DNA from: Flabesymbios commensalis
Lineage: Eukaryota; Annelida; Polychaeta; Terebellida; Flabelligeridae
DNA length: 64,000 nt
Direction: 5' to 3'
Assembly: GCA_964017125.1 (NCBI GenBank)
Contig: CAXHKU010000896.1
Location: forward strand, 124,001-188,000
Part shown: positions 32,309-44,215 of the stretch, piece after piece
How the letters are laid out: each line of letters opens with the position of its first letter
How positions within the stretch are numbered: the first letter of the stretch is position 1
Notes under the pieces: generated by a model
What the model saw: the letters and a program-made list of their open reading frames with translations, nothing else
The model's database searches: none
Told to the model about the DNA's origin: nothing
Position numbers and translations under genes: made by a program

Positions 32309-34932
32309 ATGAGTCGTAATCTACGTCCAGCATATTTTATCATCAGCGGGAAGTATGGTTTCCATGGGATGGTTGGAGGACCGCGGGAGCGCCTGAAGGG
32401 GAATACACTGCTGGGATTCATCAAGGGGTATGTAGATCCAGGCCCTGGAAACAGAAAGAACTTTCAACCAACAGGCATCACCACTGCAGCAGAGGGAGAT
32501 GACATCTCGGGTATGCTGGAGAAGCAGGACACATTCAAAGATATTCCAAGAAGATGGACCAACCAACGTTCCTTCTGGACCCTCAATGAGTTGGAACTGG
32601 AGATAGAGAAGATCCTCCGAGAAGAGCAGCAGGACCAGGTGGCGACGACAGAGGGTCTGGTCAGACCATCCATTGAACAACCCTTGAATAACACTTCCAG
32701 TATTGCTCCCAGCTTAACTTCCAACCCGATGTTCCGGGACTCCGTCATCCAGAAGACCGAAGCTAGGGATCAGCTGACTTCCGTGAAGATGGCTGTGCAC
32801 CCAGGTACAGCCGCAGGCGAGAAGTTCGAAGATCCAATTTACTTGGAGGTGAGGCAACCACTTGATCGAGGTAAGCGATCGGGGCCCGCCAGGAAATCGA
32901 AGTTACAGAGTACAGCCGGTAGCAAAGGGTCTGATATCTGTGGTGAGTGTGAGAAGCCGGCTGACGAGCACGCTGGCTCATCCCGTTTCCCATTAGAGTG
33001 GGTTGAATGTGACAGGTGCGCGAGGTGGCTAATCCGCTCCTGTAGTGTAAGGCCGGTTCCAATAGGGGATCATTTAAATAGATATTGGCAGTGCCAGCGA
33101 TGTGTCAACACACAGCGGAGTTTGGAAAACATGGTCCAGCAGTGGGATGATGCTCAGAGCGGATGGCTGGCTACTCAGGCGACCATCCAGAAGATACACA
33201 ACATGGCCAAGTGTTCACAGCAGGTCTGCAGTGATAAACAGAAAGCCTCTGAGCAGCTGGGTCAGACTGAGACACTCCTGAGAACCAGTGAAATGGATCG
33301 GGCTGATCTTGTGGCGCAGCTTGCAGCTGTCAAGCGCACACATAGTGCAGAATTGAAGGCGGCAAGAGAGCTTCTGCAGAAGACCACAGAAGATCATGCG
33401 GCAGCGCTTCGGGAATGGGAGAGGACATCTCGGAGGAGGATCTGGTGCCCACCCAGACTTGTGTGCCTAACAGTGGGATCCCCCTGCCTATTCCAGCTAT
33501 CCGTGGGGTGGTCCAAGCTCCAAGACATTCAGAGGGGGCAATGACAATCCAGACAGACATCTCGGACGAGGATCTGTTGCCCACCCAGACTTGTGCGGCT
33601 AACAATGGGACCCCCCTGTCTATTCCAGCTATTCGTGGGGAGGTCACTGTGGTGCCAGGACAGGCTGAGGTTGCGGTGACTTTTCAGCCCGACATTTTGG
33701 AAGAGGATCTGTTTCCCACCCAGACTTTCGCGGCAGATTGTACGTCCCCATCCCTGTACCAGAGAGAAGAACCTGCTCCAGCTGCAGTCTCACCCACTGA
33801 GAAAGACGGAGTGAAACGCCAGACAGGTGGTGTTTCAGCACAGCCCAAAGCCAAGCGACCGAAGAAATTCACAGACCTATGTTCTCCACCTCGTAGAGTT
33901 CTTCAGGAGATGAAAGGTTCCACCACGTGTGAGACTGCGAAGGACAGGGGAGTTTTCTTGGAGGTGAAATCCCATCAGACGCCAAGCAAGTTAGCACTGA
34001 AGCCTCTCGATCGCGTCTCTGAGTCATCATCATACCCCAGTGGGTTGAACACGCGTTCGTCTGCCTCTACTAGGCCGGTGCTTGCTGATAGAGATCATTT
34101 TTATACTGCACAACATCACAGGGGTACAGTCCGACCGAGTCCGAGTGCCACTTCTCGAATTCTTTTCCTTGGCAGCAGCCTCATTCGTAGCCTCGTCAGT
34201 GATACAGGCCTAACAAAGACTGTTTTCCGTCACAATTGGCACGTAGCCATGTGGCGAGGAGGAGAGATGAGGGACCTGGAAACCCTACTGATTGAGGAGA
34301 AAGACCAGGGTCGTTTAATGGATAGGGACTGGGTTGAGGTTTGCGGAGGGGGTAACAACCTCTCCAATATTCAACGTCATCGTCGCCCACCAACGCCTGA
34401 GATCAAACACATGATCCGCACCATTCAGAGGATGTGTGAAATCATTAAGGCCGTTGATTGTGAGATTATCTTCATCCTGCCCACTCCCCGATGTGATGTC
34501 CCCGAGCAGCTTCGACAGCAAGCAATTTCTCTCATGGAGCCAGCAATTGCTGCTGAAGGGGGCGTATCGTTTTCGGTTGTGGAGGAAGGAGTGGAGAATG
34601 TGGATCGTTATATGCGCAAACTGCAACGGGACGAGATCCATATAAATGACCCTCATTTCAGAAACATCCTGTCACAGCTACTATGTACGATGGGAGAACC
34701 AATCGACCTGTTCCCACCGAAAGCTCAACCATCATGGCAGGACATCCAGCCAGAACTAGCTGCATTGATGGATGCTGACCAGAGATGTACTAGTTGCTAT
34801 GGACAGCCACCTCATAATCAGGACAGATGCCCGCAGCTGTTAGGCCTGTGTAGAGAGTGTGGAAGACGACCCCATCTCCGAACACAATGCCCCGTGGCTG
34901 CTGCCAAGAACAGGAAGAAGAGGAAATTTTGA
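32309..34932 (+). CDS. LINE ORF1 protein (PHD-like finger, esterase-like, zinc knuckles)
   Basis: The ORF1 product of a LINE, presumed to bind element RNA. From the start at 32309 it has, in order: a basic N-terminus; a PHD-like finger near 32935-33105 (C-G-E-C, W-V-E-C-D-R-C-A-R-W, W-Q-C-Q-R-C; the usual histidine is replaced); a coiled coil of about 100 residues; tandem 44-45 residue repeats around D-I-S-E-E-D-L-x-P-T-Q-T (33424-33765); an SGNH esterase-like region (F-L-G-S-S-L, G-G-N-N-L, D-E-I-H) from about 34150 to 34680; and two zinc knuckles at the C-terminus, one of them C-x2-C-x4-H-x4-C. The frame shifts once near 33405-33425. The stop TGA at 34930 is in the same frame as ORF2. Confidence 0.82.
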
Positions 34933-34980
34933 CTGGCTGAAGGGTACATCCAGGGATCATTTAATGATGAGGACAGACCA

Positions 34981-37900
34981 ATGGATTTTCCTAGCGTCTT
35001 TGGTGACGTGGCTCCACCAGAGGAAAATTGTGCTGACCCAGTTGATAACCCAGCGATTCATCAAGATCGGAGATCCTGTCGGAAGAAAAGACGTTTAAGA
35101 AAGCCTGGGGTGACGCGACAAAAGCCCAACCAGAACCGTGTGAAAGTTTTATATGTCAACATCAATGGTCAAACACGTAGAATGTGGGACGAAGTGTGCG
35201 AGAGAGTGCAGCAGGAGAGGGCTGATGTACTGTGTCTCACTGAGACTCACTGGATAGAAGGTGGTCGGGCTAGAGTCATCCCAGGGTTCCGGAGATACAC
35301 AAGAGGTCGTGACCCAGAAGATAGACGTGGAGGGGGTGTGGCTATTTTTGTCCGACAGAATGTCCGATCTTTCAAATGGAGAACAGAAGATGAGTCTTTG
35401 TGCTATTACAGGGAACGTCTGTGGGTTACAATAGTGAATGGATCAGAACAGTTGGCTATTGGAGTGGTATATTTCTCTCTGGATAAATATACAGCATGGA
35501 ACGATCACATCTCGGAAATTATATCCTCGGATGTATCCCGGATGCGGGATGAGAAGACGACAATTTTTTGGTGGGGGATTTTAATGCCCATATTTGTGAT
35601 ACAGAAGGGGGGGTGCTGGGGTGCTCCACACCCACAAACCGTAACGGACGGAAACTCCTAAATTTCGCTCGTATGTCTGGTATGACTATTGGGAACATGC
35701 AGAGTTGGTGTGAAGGAAAATGGACTCGTATGAGGGAGGGTAATGTCCCTAGTATCCTAGACTATGTCCTTATGGATGAAGATCACAGTCATCAAATACA
35801 GAAGATGCTGATCGATGACGATGGTGCTGGGTTAGCTGATGCTACAGACCATTCTTGGATCACCACTGAGTTGGTAGTTGACTCAAGCCTCTCAAATACG
35901 AACACGCTGCCCAAACAGGCTTGGCGCATCAGACCAAATACAAACTGGTAACTTTTTCGAATTGCCCTGAAGAAGAAGATCGACAAGTGGACAGCGGAAT
36001 TTGATGATGTGTCAAATGCAGCAGGGGTAGTGGATGCTGCATATAATAGCCTTGTGGCAGCATTAGTTGAAGCAGGAGAAGAAGCAGTGGGCTGGGTTCA
36101 TCGCACACCAGCAAAGATCCCTCGACAGAGCAGGAGACTTCGCACTCTGATCAAGACTCGCAATATGAGTGGGAGGAGCTGGAGAAAGGCCTACAAAACT
36201 AACCTACCTCATGCTGTAAAGCTATGGTCTATATACTCTAACCATAAGACCGCTGTCTGTAGGGCTAAGAAGAAAGCAGAGAAGGCTAAAGAGAACAAGT
36301 GGATCAGACATCTAATCAAGGCGGGAGGTGATTGTGGTCGTTTGATCTGGAAGAAGCTAACATCTAGGAAGAGTGAAGACACAATACCAGCCTTGAAGAT
36401 CAATGATTCACTTGTGACTGACCCAGCCCTTGTCAAAGAAGAAGTAGCACTGTATTTCGAGAAACTGGGGTCTCTAGGCGAAGAGGAGCCACCCGGCCTT
36501 AGCGATACGGGGGCTACCCCAGACATATGTTGGACCAGTGTAGATCCTTTTTCTATTTCACCGACCCCATCAGTATCACCTCATGATACCTTTGCAGACC
36601 CAATCACGTACGAGGAGGTACAGCTTGCCATAGGGAAAACCAAATTGAGAACTGCGATGGGCGGAGACAACATCCCAGCTGCTTTCCTCCGAGAGGGGGG
36701 TGGGGTTCTTAGTGAAGCATTGGTGAGATTGTTTAACCTGGTCTTGTCAGAAGAGCAGGTACCCATGTCTTGGACATCGGAGAAGACCCGTTTGCTTCAC
36801 AAGGGTGGTTCTAAGCTAGATCTTGATAATTACAGGGGAATTACCGTGGCAAGCAATGTGATGAAGGTTTTTACTAGGATTTGGGGAGCTAGACTCGAGA
36901 GATGTGTCGAAGATTCAGGCATGCTTGGTGAGATGCAAGGTGGCTTTAGGAAGGGACGAAGCACTAGTGAGCAGGCATTTATTCTTAGTACATTGATGGA
37001 GAAATCTAACAAAACACGCAAGAAAATGTGTATTGCTTTCGTCGACCTCCGAAAAGCCTATGACACAGTGAAAAGAGACAAATTGTGGGAGGTCCTACAA
37101 GAAGTGGGATTTGGAAGGAAATTTATCTCTATTGTGCAAGGTTTATACCAGGGGCATCGTAAGACAGTCATGGTGGGGTCAGAACCTACTCGCCCCATTG
37201 TCTGTGCCAGGGGACTCAAACAAGGATGTGTGCTATCACCTATGCTTTTCGCCATTTTCATTGAGAAACTCTCGAGTCAGCTGCTTCAGATGGGTGAGGG
37301 TATTCAGCTAGGAGATGTATCCATACCAGCACTATTTTTTGCGGATGATATTGCGTTGTTCGCGGCAAGCGAGGAGGCTTTGCAACGTAAACTTGATCTA
37401 GTCTACAAGTTTATGACAGAGAGGGGCTTAGAGATTAACTTTCGAAAGACAAAGATTATGAGGGTAGGGCCGGGATCTAACGTTGAAAGAGTATGGGGGG
37501 TTAGAGGGTTGGTGGAAGAAGCTATGCACACTGTTGAAGAGACAAAAGCCTACCGATACCTCGGGATTCTGTTTGGGAGTGCACGTCGTTTCCTGCAGCA
37601 TAGAAAGAAGAAGTTGGAGATGCTACCACGGGCTATCGGGTTGTTGAAAGATAAGACGAGAGACACACCTGTACGGAAGAGGGCAACAGATTTAATGTGG
37701 AGACAACAGGTACGTGAAGCTCTGTTGGCAGGTGCGGATGTAGTAGACTACCCACAACAATGGATTCGGGAAGCCGATATCCACCAGAATAAGGTTGGAA
37801 GGTGGATATTAGGAGTAGGACCGAGGACCTCACCGGACGCTGTACGCGCCGAGCTTGGCTGGGAGTCGATAGAGAACGAGATTTTTAAGAGAAAGTGCAA

Positions 37901-38522
37901 GTTTTACGAACACCTCATGTATCTACCAGACACCAGGTGGGGCAAACAGGCGTTTAGAGAAGTGCTAAGTAGCCAAACAAGCAGTGATTGGCTCATGAAA
38001 GGAGTCATGAAAGCGCGGGCTGGGTTAATCCCCTTCATCCCCACACGACATGGTCAACGGGTCCAGTCGTCATGGAAAAGAATGGTTTTCCAGGCAGCAC
38101 GTGCATAGCGTCAGACGGAGTGGTTAGCAGTTAGGGTAGCTAATAAGATCCTTGCTTCCCACCCCATAGATGTGATTGTTAGACCATCTCACCTGGAGTG
38201 GGAAAATTCCAAATTGAGTAGGTCCATGCTTAGATTAAGGCTGGGGGATGTGGGTTCTTGGAAGGACTGGATATCTGGGATCTGCCCAGCGTGTGGTGAT
38301 AAAATTGAGGGTTGCCTTAGGGATCATGTGGTGCTTGACTGTGTTGCATGCACGCAGTATAGGCAACAAGGGGACCTGGGGAGGACTCTAGACCAGGTGC
38401 GGCGATTGCAGCGTTCAAGAGAGGTATCTATTCAGACGGTCCTAGGAGGTTCACATCCAGAGAGGTGGAAGGACCTGTATTCATTGTTGTCCCAGTGGGA
38501 AGAACTGAGAGTTGAGTTTTAA
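34981..38522 (+). pseudogene. LINE ORF2: APE endonuclease and reverse transcriptase, disabled
   Basis: Endonuclease signatures run from V-N-I-N-G-Q through T-E-T-H-W, G-D-F-N-A-H, S-I-L-D-Y and T-D-H-S-W. The RT domain follows with N-Y-R-G-I, G-F-R-K-G-R-S, A-F-V-D-L-R-K-A-Y-D (motif A), Q-G-C-V-L-S-P (motif B) and F-F-A-D-D-I-A-L (motif C). A C-terminal C-x2-C...H...C finger lies near 38285-38345. The frame changes once in a run of six T at about 35564-35569, just before G-D-F-N-A-H, and TAA at 35949 and TAG at 38106 interrupt the second frame. All catalytic motifs that can be seen are intact, so inactivation is recent, or some breaks are sequencing errors. Confidence 0.9.
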
Positions 38523-38954
38523 TATCACTGAACCTTTTCTGTAGAGGTGTGTGTAGGGAGCGATATGAGGTTTTGGTGGCAGGATTGTCTCGGATGCACG
38601 TGCTATTAAGTATTGAGATTTAAAGGGTCAAAGTTGGAGCCTCTTCCCCCCACTTTTATAGGGGGTGGGAGAGAAGCCGTCGGGGTGACAAGACAATAGT
38701 TCAGGACACATGAAGGACCTGCTCAGCGGTGTACATGGGGACCGCTCTTTGTGGGGTTATGTTCTTAATCTACTGCCCCAGAATTTCCCAGGTGTCTGGG
38801 TGCAGAGTGCTGCTCTGGGGGCGTTCTCTGCCTTGGCTTACGGCTAGGGAGGGTGGTGGGGTTGAAAAACCCCTGCTACCTATGGGGGTGGGGGGGGGGA
38901 GACCTCCAGCTTGATTTCTATAATTTATTTGACATAGGAGGGGAATTATAAATA

Positions 38955-40245
38955 GTCTATCCGCTTAGCATCCAGAGGCTTATCGTTACTAGTATGTGAC
39001 TATGTAGTCTCAGTCATGTGCATCGCTCCTTAATTCCGAGAGTAAGAATTGATTCGGATGCCGTTTCTGTGTTTGGCATTCAGAGGCTTCTCGTACTCAA
39101 AAGAAGTCTGTGAGAGGTGCTGGGGACCTGAAGGGGAAAACAGTTTTAAGTTGTTATGTGACTACATAGTCTCTGTCCGGTGTACCGCTCCCCAATTCTG
39201 AGAGTAAGAATTGATTCGGATGCTGTTACCGTGTTTGGCATCCAGAGGCTTCTCGTGCTCAAAGGAAGTCTGTGAGATATGTTGGAGACACGAGGAGGAA
39301 AACAGTTTTAAGTAGTTATGTGACTACATAGTCTCTGTCCGATGTACCGCTCCTTAATTCTGAGAGTAAGAATTGATTCGGATGCTGTTCCTGTGGTTGG
39401 CATCCAGAGGCTTCTCGTGCTCAAAGGAAATCTGTGAGAGGGGTTGGGGACCCGTGGGGGGAAAAGTTTTTTAAGTTGGTATGTGACTACATTGTCTTTG
39501 TCTGGAGTACCGCTCCTTAATTCTGAGAGTAAGAATTGATTCGGATGCTGTTCCTGTGGTTGGCATCCAGAGGCTTCTCGTGCTCAAAGGAAGTCTGTGA
39601 GATATGTTGGGGACCCGAGGGGGAAGTCATTATGTGACTATATAGTCTCTGTCCGGTGTACCGCCCCTTAATTCTGAGAGTAAGAATTGATTCGGATGCT
39701 GTTCCTGTGTTTGGCATCCAGAGGCTTCTCGTGCTCAAAGGAAGTCTGTGTGAGGGGTTGGGGACCCGTGGGGGAAAAAGTTTCAGTTGTTATGTGACTA
39801 CATTGTCTTTGTCCGGAGTACCGCTCCTTAATTCTGAGAGTAAGAATTGATTCGGATGCTGTTCCTGTGTTTGGCATCCAGAAGCTTCTCGTGCTCAAAG
39901 GAAGTCTGTGAGAGATGTTGGGAACCCGAGGGGGAGAACAGTTTTAAGTCGTTATGTGACTACATTGTCTCTGTCCGGTGTACCGCTCATTAATTCTGAG
40001 AGTAAGAATTGATTCGGATGCTGTTCCTGTGTTTAGCATCCAGAGGCTTCTCTTGCTCAAAGGAAGTCTGTGATATATTGTGGGGACCCGAAGGGGAAAA
40101 TAGTTTTTTAAGTCGTTATGTGACTACATAGCCTCTGTCCGGTGTACCGCTCTTAATTCTGAGAGTATGAATTGCTTCAGATGCTGTTTCTGTGTTTGGC
40201 ATCCAGAGGCTTCTCGTGCTTAAAGGAAATCTGTGAGAGGGGTTG
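38955..40245 (+). repeat. ~160-bp tandem repeat in LINE 3' region
   Basis: Eight units of 152-164 bp contain TGTGACTACATAGTCTCTGT, GTACCGCTCCTTAATTCTGA, GAGTAAGAATTGATTCGGAT, GGCATCCAGAGGCTTCTCGT and CTCAAAGGAAGTCTGTGAGA. Four more diverged units continue at about 40680-41400 (GGAATTGCCTCGGAAGCT and similar). All lie between the ORF2 stop and the TTGAAC tail. Confidence 0.9.
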
Positions 40246-41520
40246 GGGTGATATCAGGGCACATTCGAAAAGCCAGGTCCATCCAGGTCCCACAAGCACC
40301 GCCCTTTTCCACCAATCATCGCTCACTGTCGTCAATGATTTGATGTACAAATTTTATAAGAGCAATTAAAATTATAGTTTTCACTTGATAGTAATAAAGG
40401 TAATTGCCATGATCGATTGTCCTAGGACTAGGCTTGGCTTTTAAGTTTTAACTCTCGCTAGATTTGCACAGGTTTAATTTTAGTTTAGGCATCAAAATTG
40501 ATCATCGCAGGCAGGCACAGACATCATGGACATGGCAGAGAGATTCGACAACAGCAAGGGAACAACAACAAGTCTTCAATCACACTGTCACTGACTGGTT
40601 CTCTAGACTTTTGAGACCGAGTGAGTGACACTGGCTGCAAGCCTGCATTCTTTGACCTTGCCCATTACACCTTTTCTAAGCTTCTAAGGGTGGGAATTGC
40701 CTCGGAAGCTGTTGCTTTTCTCGCATCCAGAGTCTTCTCGTACCCGAAAGGAGTCTGAGAGAGCCTGAAAGGTGTTCTGGGCTGGGACAAAGCCTTGTCA
40801 AAGGTGAGGGGTGAAAGGCTGTTTTTATACAGTGTAGTTTAGCGTCGGACGGTAGGAATTGCCTTGGAAGCTATTGCCTTTTTGGCATCCAGAGGCTCCT
40901 CGTACCCGAAGCGATATCAGGGGTCGTGCAATCCTTGTCCTTTGGTCATTATACTTTTCCGCACGTTTGAGGGTGGGAATTGGTTTGGCGGCTAATTCTT
41001 CTCTTGCATCCAGAGTCTCCTCACACCCAAAGAGCGTCAGTGAGAGGTGTTCCGACTATTGGCCTGGGCTTGCAAGACGTATGATATAGGCTACTTCACG
41101 GAACTCACTGGTTGGGCATTGTAAATCTTCACTACACGAAGCCCCTGTGCATACCCAGCGGTCAGGGCATGGATCGTCATTAAACGTCAACACATGAAGC
41201 CCCTGTGAATACCCAGCGGCCAGGGCATTGCCTCCGGGCGGACAGTAGGGAATACACGAGGTCTGCCCCCACTTGATTCTTTCTTGTTTTCCGCGGGTGG
41301 GAATTGCTTTTGTATGCTATTTTACTGCTATTTTACAGCCTAAGCCTTTGGCATTGGTAGTAAAGTGGCGGTGAAGTGGACGTGCAAGGGCTCCTCATGC
41401 CTGCAGGGAGACGAGGAGGGGTCATTTTGGTGAACCCCGGCATTTCGGGCGTCTTTTTAAAGACGGGACCGGGCACTCCCCTGGGAGTTGCTTCATTGAA
41501 CTTGAACTTGAACTTGAACT

Positions 41521-42094
41521 CTATTCTAATATCTATAACTTGTCTACTGATGTTTGACTATTATCTAGCTGGATGCTGACACTTTTTTCAATTTCAATTA
41601 ACAAATTATATCAGTGCGACACAAATTAGACATTATCACATTTGAATTAATGTTAGTAATAGACTATAACGTTTATAGATAACTTGGGACCTTCTGTAAG
41701 TGTAATATCGCCCATCCACTGTCACTGGTCAGTGTCACTTTGTCTGACAGTGTCATCAACCAAACATTCAATGTCAATGATCAATCAAGTGATTCAAGGT
41801 CTCACACAACTAATATTTACCCCATTCGACTGGTATTTTTTCAACAGATTTTTGTCAGTTGAGCAGTGACCTGTTTTAAAGAACGTCGGCGCCTAGTAGG
41901 GCCTTTTCATGTCCTGAAAACATCTGACATTAAACCAATTATGTTATTGTTGGTTTGGCCAATGCTGGGCCAGAGTCAGATACTGTGGTACAAAATCATG
42001 TTTGCTTTGTTAGGCCTAAAACCCTTCATTGATTGGCCTAATGTTTGCCTAATGCTGGACAATTGCTAATTCTTAAAATATTCAATAATGTTGT
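41521..42094. other. Intron with part of a dispersed repeat
   Basis: From about 41945 there are words such as TTGGTTTGGCCAATGCTGGG and CCTAATGTTTGCCTAATGCT, related to 27345-27570. The SINE at 42095 interrupts this repeat, which resumes at about 42285 (GTGATGCTGGGCCAACATTA). Confidence 0.5.
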
Positions 42095-42235
42095 GGGAAG
42101 CTTCCGTGATCGAGCGGTACCGTGCTCGGCCTCAGACCATCAGCGCTCGAATTTCAATTCCTGTGTCTGCAGGGCAGTGTCATCTCACTATCCTCAGGAG
42201 GTTCTCTTGGCACAGTTTAGCGTATGTGCACACAG
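42095..42235 (+). mobile_element. tRNA-derived SINE (Leu-like head)
   Basis: Begins GGGAAGCTTCCGTGATCGAG, continues GTGCTCGGCCTCAGAC and CGCTCGAATTTCAATTCC (B-box-like), then GGGCAGTGTCATCTCACTAT and CCTCAGGAGGTT. Same family as the minus-strand copy at 14935-15072. Confidence 0.65.
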
Positions 42236-42349
42236 GTGGTCTAAAACCCCATTCATTTCATTTCATTTGGATCGTTGACATTGTGTGTGATGCTGGGCCA
42301 ACATTAAATTGGTACCATAGCAAAGCTGGCAACTAAAATATGCTTTGGC

Positions 42350-43185
42350 ACAGTGTCCATTTGGTCAGCAATAGCTTGTAATTGAAGGTAATTAGTGTTG
42401 CACAGCTCGAATGAAATTGAAAAAAGTTGTCTCAGTCAGCGAAGTATATGAGTTTTACAAAGAATATTAATTGTCATATTGGACAGATGATATCAAGTAA
42501 ATGCAAGCTCACATATTTACTTTTGAAGCCTAACAACATAGATCAATGATGCACTCGTTTGGTTCTGCAATGCCCAAAAAAGAGATGATTCATCCCAATA
42601 TGAGTAATAAAATGAAAATAATAAAAAAAAACTTTGTTGTTGATTTTGTTCTTGTCGCGTGACTGTGATGTGTGAATGATGCAATAAAAAAATCAGTAAA
42701 ATAGTTTTTTTTATTAAAATTATTTTGTTTTTTCCATCTAAACTACTGCTGATGTAAGGTAAGACTCATAAGTAATTGGCAATTAATTAAAAAAAAGGTG
42801 AAATGGAGTACTACAAATAAACATTTCAGTTTTAAATGTGTAGAATTAAAGTAAATTATTTTTAAAAAGTGAAAACATACTGTGGTATTGGCTGTCTGTA
42901 ACATCGTAGAAGGCTGTCCGTCTGGCCGGCCCTCAGTAGCCCCTTGTGGACAAGGGACTCATCTTTCATGGGATTAGATGAGGCACGAGGAATAGTGGCG
43001 GGGTCACGTATTACAGTCAATAACACAGTACATTTGTAGGTACTATAAGTCCAGTCAGGGTGAAATCCATTTCTTCTCAGTTAAAAAAATTTAGCATTTT
43101 TTTTTAAATTGAATTCGCATATTAGAAGAGCTGCTGATGGCAGACATTACAATTTTTTTTTGAAATGGTGACCCTCGACTGGACT
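42350..43185. other. Intron without recognised content
   Basis: AT-rich, with several poly-A and poly-T runs. No exon or known repeat is recognised. Confidence 0.45.
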
Positions 43186-43350
43186 TAGTATATATTAGTA
43201 TTTACACAAAGGGGGGGGGGATCCATGCCAATTTTGTATATATTAGTATTTACAAAAAGGGGGGGTATATATTAGTATTTACAAAAAGGGGGGGAATCCA
43301 TGCCAATTTTGTATATATTAGTATTTACAAAAAGGGGGGGAATCCATGCC
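43186..43350 (+). repeat. Short tandem repeat with G-runs
   Basis: Three to four units of TATATATTAGTATTTACAAA, AAGGGGGGG, with most units also carrying AATCCATGCCAATTTTG. Units vary in the length of the G run. Confidence 0.85.
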
Positions 43351-44215
43351 AAATTTTTTTTCGGGCATGCCTGCATATCTGTATAGTACCATCATCACAA
43401 GGGCATGTGGTGTATACCATAACCCTGTTTGGCCCAAATTTTGGTCCTGTTTAGTTTGTTTAGTTTGTATATTAAATATGGAGAGGATCGGTTGAAAACT
43501 ATGGGGGATATGATGTCCTAAAGATCTAATGTATTACCTATGGGGAAAACTTGTGGAGTATTGTAGGGTACCCTGGAGAGCTGGCATGTGAAATTGGGAG
43601 AGGATCGGATAAAAACTCTGGGAGATATGGCGATTTGAAAATCGCATAATGTATTATGACTGGGAAAAATGGGACCTTTTACCCCGCATTCCTCAAAATC
43701 TGTTGGTTGGATTTGCTATAAAAACAATAGCACTTCTTTCTGACGCCTATCCAATATTGTGGCTAAGTTTGAAGTCTATACGTCAAACACACTGGGAGAA
43801 ATAGATGCGCAAATTTCGAGTAGTGGAAGAAGATTAAAAATAAAAATAATATAGTTGAAAGTATTTAAGGAACTAATTATTAGTGTCTATAAGCGCTCAG
43901 AGATGTAGGTTAACAGATTATCCAAGCACAAAATGTAATAATATAGGAAAGTTGACATACTTCACTCCCAAGTCCTAAAAGTTAAAAACGTTTATTTTTA
44001 ACCAAACATAATAAATTACACCAAGTTGTTATGGGTTCGGATCTTCTGTATTACAGTCAGCATTTTTTATTTTTTATCAGATGATTTTTTTCAGAATGCA
44101 AATGAAATATGCAAAGGGCTTTTGAAAAGTCGCTTCCATGCAGGGCACCCATTCGATGATGCATACATCGCAGAGAAGACCGATATATATAAAGCCATTA
44201 ATTTATGGCGGAGGC
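43351..44215. other. Intron with an unexplained open segment
   Basis: A diverged two-unit repeat (GAGAGGATCGG near 43481 and 43600) is followed by a stretch at 44094-44226 that reads without stops as N-A-N-E-I-C-K-G-L-L and H-P-F-D-D-A-Y-I-A-E-K-T-D-I-Y, preceded by an acceptor-like TTTTTTTCAG. It is protein-like in composition, but I do not recognise it. Confidence 0.4.

Larger units (their letters stand above)
31025..41520 (+). mobile_element. Non-LTR retrotransposon (LINE), sense to the host gene
   Basis: A roughly 10-kb LINE in the intron between exons N and O. It has a GC-richer 5' region, ORF1 (32309-34932), ORF2 (34981-38522), a repetitive 3' region and an end in TTGAACTTGAACTTGAACT, a short tandem tail of the kind found in CR1/L2-type elements. 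The PHD-like finger plus esterase-like domain in ORF1 points to the CR1 group; N-Y-R-G-I in the RT is less usual for that clade, so the clade is left open. The copy is disabled by one frameshift in ORF1, one frameshift in ORF2 and two in-frame stops in ORF2, so it looks fairly young. The 5' edge is set by composition only, and no target-site duplication was found. Confidence 0.85.

Noticed and set aside
32321-34656. Several minus-strand open frames of 94-119 codons
   Set aside because: They are shadows of the LINE ORF1 coding strand.
42095-42165. tRNA-Leu/Ser-like gene
   Set aside because: The same head and the same non-tRNA body recur at 14935-15072, so it is a SINE copy.
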